A DNA stretch of 64,000 nt from Liolophura sinensis. Taxonomy: Eukaryota; Mollusca; Polyplacophora; Chitonida; Chitonidae. Below, piece by piece: positions 1 to 12,000 of this stretch (position 1 is the stretch's first letter; every line of letters begins with the position of its first letter). The notes under the pieces were generated by a model, which made no database searches, was not told the origin of the DNA, and saw only the letters and a list, made by a program, of their open reading frames with translations. Made by a program: the position numbers and the translations under genes. The stretch is taken from contig NC_088301.1 in the NCBI RefSeq assembly GCF_032854445.1, positions 27,574,402-27,638,401 of the forward strand, written 5' to 3'.

Positions 1-3000
1 AAATTCACCAATTCCAGTATCTCCGCTGACGTGGACAGACTTTCTCCAGTGTCTCCAAATTCTGTGCCTCCGTGAGCAAACTGTGTGCATTTCAATTCCT
101 CATTCATCTCCCGCAGAGAGTCCCGCTCAGCCATTATCCTCTGAAAACACAAAAATGCACGTAAAAATGCTGCTGTGAGGCTACCTCAAATATACAATAA
201 ATTTGTCTAAAGATTTCGTGCATGTTTCGGCATATTAAACGAAACTGCTTTGAATTTGAACATCCAATGTCCCGGCAAGGTAGGTGCTGGCTGTCGAGGA
301 GGTGCACTGTTAACTACAAAATCCAATGTATAGAGTACTCTGATATTTATGCACAATAAAGAAAAAAGCGGCAAAGTCAGCACGTACCTTGCCGGGACAT
401 AATGGAGGTTCAAATTCACAACCTGCTGGGCACTGCTTTTTCCAACTGAATACTGTTAAAAAGATGGTTCCCTGATGCTAGCTTCGAGATATCTATACTT
501 TGGATGATTTGGGGAATTCAGTGACGACCAGTTCAATGAATACCATTAAAAAATCCTACCTCTTTTTCTTTTTGCAGAGTGGCCATTTTTTCCTGCCATC
601 GTTTGTTTTCAAACTCTCCTTTGTCCGCTCGTTTTGTTTCCTCCGACAGCTTCGTTTGCAGTTCATGCATCTGACGCTTGTACATTTCCAACTGCTGCTT
701 TATTGGACCGGTCTTCTTATTCTCCTGAGAACAGATCCCGACATCACGTCATCAGAAAGCAAGTGGGGGCAACAGAAACAATATGTAAAATGTTCCTAAA
801 TAGAAGTATCCTGGAAACATATTCTCACAGAAAGAAGAAACATATTCAGCAAATAAAAAAAAAACAAAAACAAATCAACAACCATTTAAGAATAGTGATT
901 TTCATTCCCTTTTTGGAGACAAAATATTAGATTGAATACACTCTTTATCAAATTGTGATTAATGAAGAAAATATTATAATATATGAAAAGGCTCTATAAT
1001 ATTACGTCACACAACGTTTCAATTTCTTTTCCTGTCAGCTACCTTTCAATAAAACTTTTCTTTTTGTTTTTCGCACAAAACTGCCATTACAATCATTACT
1101 GTCTTACCTCTTCTAGCACCATGTTTTGCTGCATGTAATTTGTATTCTGTTCCTGTAGAATCTTCACCTGGCCTTTAACATCACTGAGTTCAACTGTATA
1201 CAAAAAAAAAAACACATGTATACAATAAACAGTGTATGTGTTTTAAGTACATGATTTGTTCACTTAATGAATCAATTTCCATATGTCAAACATGCACAGA
1301 GCCAGTCTTCACAAAACTCATGACAAAAGCAACAGTGACTGCTGGACATTTCCAAGATGTAGGAATTCTTCATTGTGCTGTTCATCCAATATGTTTAACT
1401 GCTTAAAAATTTTCCTTGAATTTTTTATCTTGGTTATGAAACTGAGATTAAAACTGTACCTTGTATCTATAATCATTATCATACAGGATCATGTACATCA
1501 ACTCCACTTACTGATATTGTTTATAATTTATTTATTTATTTATTTGATTGGTGTTTTACGCCGTACTCAAGAATATTTCTCTTATATGCCGGCGGCCAGC
1601 ATTATGGTGGGTGTAAACCGGGCACAGCACGGGGGAAACCCACGATGATCCGCACGTTGTTGGCAGACCTTAACATGTAAGGCTGGAGAGGAAGCCAGCA
1701 TGAACTGGACTTGAACTCACAGCGACCGTGTTTATAATTGAAAACACTTCTTGTGGGAGCCTGTTTCTATAACCATTCCCAACTTCAACTCTGTACGAGT
1801 TATGTTATAAAGCCGTCACTCACCTAGTTTCTTTTTGTATGACTGGATAGTGGCTTCGTACTGAGCCTAAAACAAACAAGCAGCCATATAATAAAGTTCT
1901 TTTATGTAACTTAGAACATTTAATTCTCACCAAGGTGTTCCATGCAACTTTCAAACATTTTTAGAGGACATTTTCACAGTTAATACAAGCTACATATAAC
2001 AAGGATGACAAATTTCAACTTTTCAAGAATTTCCTTGTTCTCTTTAATTCCTTAACATTTTTGCATAAACCTTCACAGACACCTTCAGAGCCATTTAAGG
2101 ACCTTTTTAAATATGAAAATGTGGCTTCGAATGTGGCTTCATACTGAGCCTAAAACAAACGAGCATTCATATAATAAAGTTCTTTCATGTAACTTAGAAC
2201 ATTTAATTCTCACCAGGGTGTTCTATACAACTTTAACATTTTTAGAAGGTTCATACATACACTGCACAACAAAGTTAAAACAAGCTACATGTACCAAGGA
2301 TGACAAGTTTCAACTTTCCTTGTACTCTTTAATTCCTCAACATTTTGGCATAAACCTTCACAGAAACCTTCAGAGCCATTTAAGGACCTTTTTAAATTGG
2401 ATTTTGAAGATGAAACTACATTGAATGTGTTGGCCAATTTCCAAGCTTCACAAAAAGTATAATTTTATCATTCTCCACAGAATAATGGCCTCAAAATGTG
2501 CTTCGTCGTCATATGACTGAAAAATTGTTGAGTACGACGTTAAACCCCAAGCACTCACTCACTCAAAATGTGCTGAACATACATGCAAGAAGGAGGAAGA
2601 ATTACAATACTCTGTATCCGACTTATGTATTATTAAAAACCAGTAAAGCAGTTCAACAGACTAGCAAGGTTGTATCAGTTTTCATGCTTTCGACTGACTA
2701 AACAAGGCCCACATACGTTTTTTTTTTTTTTTCTTCTCTCTTCGGCCTTGTGTTTATCTTTCAGGATTTAAGAAAATAGAATAAAATGAGCCAGGTAAAA
2801 ATGTGCTGGTACATACCACTTGTTCTGAAGAGTGTTTGTAAATATCTAATTCGTCTTTTAACGCCTGCGTTTGTTCAGCAAGGGCAGATAACTGTGTAAC
2901 CTACAAAAAGAAGAACATTTGTAGTACAAACAAGAAGTGTCAATTCTTGGTGTATGGTATAAGTTGCACATACATAGAGCATAATGGTCAGCTAATTAGA

Positions 3001-6000
3001 TACTGATCAAAGTCACAGTAACTGTTAACATCTGATCTAATATTAACTGCACACAACTCAGTGCAGAACCACAAACTTCACAAAAAGAAACACATGTCAA
3101 CTCCCATTTGTTATTATTAATTGTTAATTTAACGAGCAAAATTCCGTGCTTTGTCATGAAACTTATGTCCACTAGTTACATTAAATAAGTTTCGTAACTT
3201 TTTTTATTTTCTTGATTACAGTTTTATTCCATAATTAAGAATATTTCACTAGTATCAGGGTAGCCAGGTTGATGGTTGAAGAAAACCAATATATCTCACC
3301 AGCTACACCTGGCATCCTACCTATGTCGCACTATTGTTGATTTACTATAATTGATTAGGAACACACAACAGAGTCGGCTAATTGGACCCAGTGAGGTTTA
3401 ACACTCAAATGTTGGTGTTTTTTAATTTGTTTATATATCTTTTTTTTTTTTCACAAACCCCCATGATGTAATAACAAACATACCTTCTGTTGTAATTCTG
3501 TAGTTTTCTTTTCCAAAATTTCACACTTGGCCCTGTAATCTTCTTTACCTGTTGCAGATAAGAAAGGCATGCAAATCAGAACCAGGTGCTACTGTGACCT
3601 GTAGCTTTGACCTTCTTGTTAGGACCTTAAAAGAAGCTATACCTGTGATTATTGGCAAAAACTCCATATTTACTAATTAGATAGACTTTCTTCTACTCAG
3701 CAAGAATAGCTCAAATTATTGCCTTTCAACAAAAATCAGCCTCCAACCTGTACTACATGTATTTATTGTGTCAAAATGATTAAGTTTGAAAAAGTTATCA
3801 TATGACCAGCTTTATAAATTTGATCCTGAAATAATGAATTTTTTTTTTTTTTTTTTACCAAAGATCTCTGGTATAGCCTCTTCAACAATAGTACTATTCA
3901 AAAGCCAAAGGAAGTGAGTCTGGAAGTCAGTAGAATTACTTCCTTCTGCCTTTTAGGAATAGCATAATAAATACTTCTTTAGACTCAGCTGATAGTGAGA
4001 TTGTGTTATCATTTCCTTCAGCATGACTGCATTATGACACTGCACAGCTACCAAACCCCAAAAAAAAAAAAAAAAAATCCCCCAAAAACTCCAACTTCCC
4101 CTTGCACTGGATGGCAGTATATGGCAGCTACATTTACTTTCTTCACATGACGTTTTACGGCATACTCAAGAAATAAGGTAATATTGTTTTAGTTTCAGTG
4201 TGGTGGAAACTGGAAAGGAACCTGGAGAAAACCCACCAATGTCCAAAGTTTGGATCTACTATTAAGATAATCAACACAGTAAGCATCTTCTACAAAGATT
4301 TTTTGGCAAACCCACATAACCTAATTCAGGATCTGTTATGAGTGAGTGAGTGTGTGCTCTACGAAGCTTTTCAAGAAACAAATATCTTGAAAATTTAAAA
4401 ACAATGTATGCAAACATACTAAATATACATCTTGCAGTGTGTAACATTCTACTTGTTTAATAATCTCATTTTGATTGTGTTTCAGGTTCATTACATGCAA
4501 AACATTGACAACTGTACTTATATATATATTGTATTTTACACATAAAATGTTGTTTAAAATTTTAAAGGTATTTATTTCTTTATAATTCTTGTTTACCAAG
4601 ACTGATGATCTTAATGAAGTCCAAACAGTAGACAGTCAATTAGGACATATGGTTAGATTTGCAGCTCTCGATCACGGAGGTTGTGCTGGAATCCCACGCA
4701 GACCGACCTTGTGCTTTACGTTGACAAATGGTGACGAGAGATAATTTGTCATATATCTGCCGAAATGCAGTTTGTTTCTCCAGCTTCTTTTAGTATCATG
4801 TGGAGGAGCTCAAGACAGACACATTTTACTGCTGACTGAGTGTGTGTTTTGTTTACCCTACTGTCTTAACAAAACAAAAAAAAAATGTATTGTTAGACAG
4901 AAATAATGGTCCTTGGTTCACTTGGATGGAAACTTTGTTTTAAAGAGGATGCCAATATCACTTTTCAATATAAAAAGTTTTAGATATTTGATATATTTCT
5001 TTAATTGGTGTTACACGCCGTACTCCAGAATATTTCACTTATATGACGGCGGCCAGCATTATGGTGGGTGGAAACCTGGCATAGCCCGGGGGAAACCCAC
5101 GACCATCCGCAGATTGATGGCAACCTTTGCAATTACAGTTGGAAAGGAAACCAGCATGAGCTGGCCTTGAACTCACAGCGACTGCGTTAGTGAGAGGCTC
5201 CTGGGTCAATATGCTGCACTAGCCAACTGAGCCACGGAGGGCCCAAGGAGGTTTAGAGTACGTGCCCAACCCAGTGCCTGGACCATGTGGCTACTTACCA
5301 GCTTCTAACCTGTACAATTCTTCTTGCTGCTGCTCTACCTGAGTTTGTAACTGCTGGTATCGTCTCCCAGCTGGGGTGCTGAAAACATGCAGAGGTCGGA
5401 ATGCTATAAACATCCTGTAAAACTAAGATCATTTACTTATTTATTTGTTGGAAAATGGCTTAGCTCTGGGGCAGTTAGCAAGTTACTGACAAACTTTACC
5501 TTGTGACATATATATATGTACAAGCATGATATATTGGTGGAAGACCCTTAAAAAGTGGTTTTAATCAAACATTACATGTGCATATGACCACAGAAGCGTT
5601 GTCGACCACTCACCGCTGCCCTACAAATTCCCAGCTAACGGGTGGATTTAAACCCATGCAATACATATGTCTTAGCATTTGAAGGACCAGTTGCCAACAC
5701 GCTGGCCTGCTACTTGCTTGTTAGAAACGCTGGCCTTTGTCCTACAGTGGCCACGAGGCTACAAAGTGGCTCCCCAACTCAGGTCACACCTTGCCAACAG
5801 GCCACTGTGCGCTGGTGATACACCACAGCCTGACGTACCTTGAAGCCAGTAACAGCAAGCTGGACAAATTTTAATTGCAAAACTGTGCCAAACCCTCCAC
5901 AGGCACAACCATAATTCAGTGGGTGTCAAATTCCTGTCAGGCAAGCCAGATCAGGGTGCATTTGTGTCACCCATTTGGCTGATATTTTAGCGATAATTGG

Positions 6001-9000
6001 TCATCGCATCGCCCAGTCACTATGCTGTACATGCTTTTCCTCATCTACTACAACTCTGGTAGTCTATCTTTCAAAACATTTGTTTTAAAACTGTATATTT
6101 ATATTATATTACTTTCTGGGTGCTAATTATGAGGTGTATATATAGAATTAATTGTAGATTAAGTTACACCACAGCTTCTGGAAATGTACAGTCAGTAGGC
6201 CTATTGTATCAATTTGTCTATGCTTTACAGGACTGTTCAATACATAATCCTGGCAGGTATTCACAGCATGACATCACCTGGAAAAGGCTCCGCAGTCCAC
6301 AAGACATGCATAAGGTCCAACTTTAAGAGTTTTTTTTTTTAAATTTTAACCAGTTAACATAACAGTTTTTTTTTTAATGCAGCTTACATACTACCACTAC
6401 ATATTGGGTTTAGGAGCATTTAGTGTGAAAATAAAGTCGTTGGGGCCCTCCTTTAAGATTGCCACAATATCCAACTATACCTAGGGTCATCTAACGTCTC
6501 AGTCTGGTTAACTCTGTCTTGTAACTTCTCTGCCTCTCCAACAAGAGTTGTCTTCTCTTCCAGGAGAACAGCAACCTGCAAAGCCAATCATGAACATTTC
6601 ATGAAGAATTTATTTAGGATTTTTCAACTAAATATGTAAAAGATATTTAATGACCCACATTACTGTAAAAAGTAAACTTAGCTGTATCATGTATGTAATC
6701 GTACATGTACACAAAAAATTTAACACACTGGGCAAAAATATGCACAGCTAAACTGAATTCTGAAGAACACTGACAAATTAGCTTCTTCATGAGTTGCATT
6801 TGAGCTTTCTGAAAGGGAATGACAATGGGGAGATAACCCTGTTTGTACATACTGTGTTTTTCTCCAAGTCTAAACCTGACATATCTTCAAGTACATTGTC
6901 ACACGACAAATTACAATAATTGATAAGGTTGTCTTTATCTATTTTAATTCATATACAGGAAATAACATAGAAATTCAGAGAAATGTTTACCAACACATCA
7001 CGTTCCTGTTGAAATTTTACCTGATTAACAGTTATTCACATATAAACTTCACATGGTTTTTCAAAAACTAATTACTTTTCTGTGCTTGGCTGGAAAAAAA
7101 AATCAATTTAAATTTTATGTATCATAAAAGCATCATTATTAAGAGTCTTATACGATGAATGTTCACACAAACTCCTGGCTTCCATTCCCTACCTGCATGT
7201 CTAGTTCGTGACACCGCTGAGTCAGTTCTTCCTTCTCTTCTAGAGCAGATGTCAAAAGATCCTGTGTTTTCTTCAGCTGATAAAAGTTGAATAATACATG
7301 TATTACTAGCTTCAATGTATTACATGAAGCACAATGTGTTACATGAAGCACAATGTCTTACATGAAACACAATGTATTACATGAAGCACAATGTATTACA
7401 TGAAGCACAATAACAGGGCCTTAATCTGTAATAGATAAATCTGGGTAGAGCAAAACCTGTTGTTATTCTTAGATCTTACCTTAAATACATAACCTGTTGC
7501 CCAAAAGTGCAATTTAAGAGGCAAATATAATGTCACAAAATTTTACATACTTTCGTAAAAAAGTGTGACCAAATATAATCTCAACTGTAATACAATTCTT
7601 CTAGAGATCAAAACATACCACATAAAATAAACATAATGCATAGAATTTGGAGAAAATTACTAAAAATACAAGTTACTTGATCTTATTTATTTATTTATTT
7701 GATTGGTGTTTCATGCCATACTCAAGAATATTTCACTGACACAACGGCGGCCACCTTTATGCGGGGAGGGAACCGGGCAGAGCCTGCGGGACACCCCAAA
7801 ACCATCCGCAGGTTGCTGGAAGACTTTCCCATATACCTGATTTTACGAATGGTGGATAAAGAAAATGGAAATACTCAGTCTGGTAATGCTTTACCTGTTC
7901 AGCCATTTCTGTAACCCCATCAGTAGGTGTACTAGTTTCCTTTGTCATTAACTGAAAATACATTTAAGCAGGTGTTATGTAACTGCTGGATATTATGCAT
8001 GCTGATCTATTTTCAATGAAATTTTGATCGTTTGTTTCTACAAACATTCATTATTGTTCAAATGAAATTCAAAACTAAATACAGAATGAAAGCGATCAGC
8101 ATCATGGATTTGAATTTTATTTAATTTTAATATTATTTATTAATTTATTTATTTGATTGGTGTTTTACGCCGTATTCAAGAATATGTCACCTATACAACG
8201 GCGACCAGTTGTGGTGGGTGGAAACCGGGCAGAACCTGGGGGGAAACCCACGACCATCCGCAGGTTGCTGACAGACCTTCCCACTTACGGCCGGAGAGTA
8301 AGCCAGCATGAGCTGGACTTGACCAGCAATATTATTATTAACATTTAGTCCAAAATTGCAGTGGGAAACCAGCCCTATAAAAATACCACAAGACAAATAA
8401 ATGCTGTGTAAATCACAAGACAGATAAATGCTGTGTAAATCACAAGACAGATAAATGCTGTGTAAATCATGTTGGCCTCGTTTGTTATTGAGCGTACCTC
8501 CTGTATAGCATTCATGACCACATGCTGGACTGACTCCTCCATGGCCATGATTCTCTGAATGTACTCCTGCTTATCATCACAGTTCACCGCACAGCCCAAT
8601 ATCAACTGTAACAACCGTCCAAGCTCCCCCTTGTCACCACATTCACCTGACAAAAAATAAATATCATGTTATCACTATACCCAGAAAGAGCTATCACAAA
8701 TAACTATAATACTGTAATAAAGAACATTGATAGTCAGAGGTCAAGGAAAAAACAAATCAACATCAGCATTATCTCATTTATTTTATTTATTTATTTATTT
8801 CATTGGTGTTTAACACTGTATTCAAGAATATTTCACTTATACGACGGCAGCCAGCGCTATTGTGGGAGGAAAGCAGGCAGAGCCCAGAAGAAACTCATGA
8901 CCATCCACAGGTTGCTGCCAGACTTTACCATGTACGGCTGGAGGAAGCCAGCATGAGCTGGACTTGAACTCACAGCGACCGCATTGGTGAGAGGCTCATG

Positions 9001-12000
9001 GGTCATTACATTGCGCTAGTGCGCTAATCAACTGAGCCACGGAGGCCCGCTCATTTATTTGATTGCTTGGAGCAAAACATTTCACCTCTGAGATTATATG
9101 GAGATGAGGGTAGGGAACATAAATTGAAACCAGCCAATTTGATATGAAGTAAACCTAGTCAAATGCAAAGGACACAGACCAAACAGCAGGGGAATATGTA
9201 GCTGCTAATCTAGATAATATATAAACGATAAGTTCTATGTGGAATTCTTAGTCTAAATTTTAAGATTATCATATCTGTAATACCACAAATTTATTCATTT
9301 CTTCAATTGTTGCTCTTTCTTAGGGAAGTTACTCACAAACTTCCATACGGGGGACTAATACAGACATGTACAACATATTGGTGGAAGACAAGTGGTCTTC
9401 AACTGTTAGACTGGGCAAACGACTGCGCCATTAACGGCTTATTGTCACCAAGGCCCTCATAAACAGTGACAGTGGGGGAATCCCCTGTCCAAGCCAGATT
9501 TGAACCCACACCTGTGTAGTAGTGAGTGTTCAGGGTGACTTTAACCACTAGACCGCAATATTACCATAAAACTAGTTCCTTCATATACACAAGCATATGT
9601 ATCAACTTACCTATTGCACTAACATCTGGCATTGGAAAATCTTGGATATGTAATCCAAGGTTCTACAAAGCAAGGGGAGATAAATGTTAAGTAATGTTTA
9701 ACAACCAATTTCTATCTCTTAAATGACCGACTACAATCGGGAACACTCTGAGCAATGCAAAGGTCTTGATAAGTCTAATACATTATTCATATAGATATTG
9801 AATATGAAAGACAACTTAACAAGCTTACATGTAACTTGATATCAGAGGGGGCCTCCGTGGCTCAGTCAGTCGCAGCGTAATGACCCAGAAACCTCTAATC
9901 AATGAGGTCGCTGTGAGTTCAAGACCAGTTCATGCTGGCTTCCTCTGGCTGTACGTGGGAAGGTCTGTCAGCAACCTGCAGATGGTCGTGGGTTCTCTGA
10001 TATCAGAGAATCACATCAACACAACCTCTTATCTGTCTTACTTCATCAAGCTCTCTTTCGTGGGGAAATGTATTTATTTATTTATTTGATTGGTGTTTTA
10101 TGCTGTACTCAAGAATATTTCACTTATACGAAGGGCGGCCAGCATTATGGTGAGAGGAAAGCGGGCAGAGCCCGGGGGAAACCCACGACCATCCGCAGGT
10201 TGCTGGAAGACCTTCCCACATAAGGCCGGAGAGGAAGCCAGCATGAGCTGGACTTGAACTCACAGCGGCCGCATTGGTGAGAGACTGCTGAGTCATCACG
10301 CTGCGCTAGTTTGTGGAGAAAAGAAAGTTAAGCTTTCTCCATGTGCCTTTTCTGCAGAGCGAAATGAGTTCCTACACATTAACCAAGTATGATGTGTGTG
10401 TTAAAACAAAAGTAACTTCCAGTAAAACAGGAGACATTGAAATGTTAATGGTAATTTTCCAATTTAATTGTGTCAGAAGTGCCTCCTTACCCTCTAATGT
10501 ATTAAAGGAGAAGAAAACTTGGCACTATAGGCTGAAAAGAGCACATTTTTTTTATATCTGGTGGTGCCTGCTGTGTAACTTTGCGATTTTTCCTTGCCAT
10601 ACACGTAAATTACCCATCTTTAACACCCTGTAATTTATGCTGGGGGTGTGTGCCTCTCAGCCGATGAGAATTGTTAAAACTGCCGTCTTGTTTGTGTAAA
10701 CTTGGAACCTACGTCCAACATTCCGGTTTCCCGATCATCAAAACGGAAAACTAACTGTACTGTTAGCTACCTTCTGGGAAGAAGAGTTCTACCAGAAATG
10801 TAAAAACTGCACTTCGGCAGTTTCCGACGGCAATTCTCCTCCTAACACAGAAGACTTCAGGAGTAGTTCTTAGGCAATATGGAGTCGCCCACAGCGGATT
10901 TTGGCGCTGACTTCATTTATAATTTATCAACTTAAGGTACATTTTAGAGTTGTTTTTATGGCATGCACCTGCGAGGAAATGCATACTCTTTTCAATGGTA
11001 TTTGATTGATATTTAAATTTTCTTCTCCTTTAATATGTTAACAGCCAAAATAACTGAGTTTCTGTAACAATGCACTTACATCTGAGTAGTAGTCCATAAT
11101 GCCTTTTAAAACCTTCTTTAAGTTGCTAACCTGTAAATGAAACATAATCATATCAAGATTAGAAAATTTAATTAATATGCATGTCATAAAGGACACATTA
11201 TGAAGGCAATTCTTTAGATTTAATGCAAAATGAGATAATACTGAAATGGTTCGTAAGAACTGTTTACATACTTACTTTTAATCTCCAGTTGGTGACATCT
11301 TCAGACTTAATCTTTGATAGCCATTGGTCATGGAAAAAGTTTGGAGCTCTGGAAATCCAATTACATAATCCATCTTAAGTATCATATAAATTTTCCACAT
11401 TCTTTCTCTTCATCCTTTATTTTCTGTTTACCACACCATAAAATACCAATTTACTGTGTGTATCAATACAGAAATCTCTGCACACATGGATATATTATGA
11501 ATGTAATTAAGTTTAAAGTTACCTAACTGAAGAATTAGACTATGAGCATAGGCTAGTGTTTGTTTACAACCTTTTCACATCTTGTAATGTTTAGAATTTG
11601 TCATGATATTTTCCAGATCTGACAAATAAAAGCATTTATAAACTATGGAATGCAGTAGCCTTAAGTAATGAAATAAATGAACCCACATTTGGTGTAAAAG
11701 CTCGGCCATTGCTGCTCCTGTGCTCAGCTCTTCCGCTGTGTGATGAGGACGGGACAAAGAGAAGGTTTCCAGCTGAAACAAATAGCATTTGTGTATTTTC
11801 ATTATTTGTTTTTTTTTTAATACTTGTACAACAGCAGTTAGTATTAGGAGAGGATGAAATCACTTTGCTAAAGAATTTTTCACTTATTTCACTGGTGCGG
11901 TCTAGTTTATGGGTGGAGGTGTGCACTGCCTGGAATAAACCACTGACCCTCACCTTGTATTTGACAGACATCCTACCTAAAATTAAGGCTACAGTCGAAA

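Noticed and set aside
4988..9060. tRNA genes, from A-box/B-box-like motifs
   Set aside because: They belong to repeated SINE heads with mutated, non-foldable tRNA parts and are followed by the SINE body.
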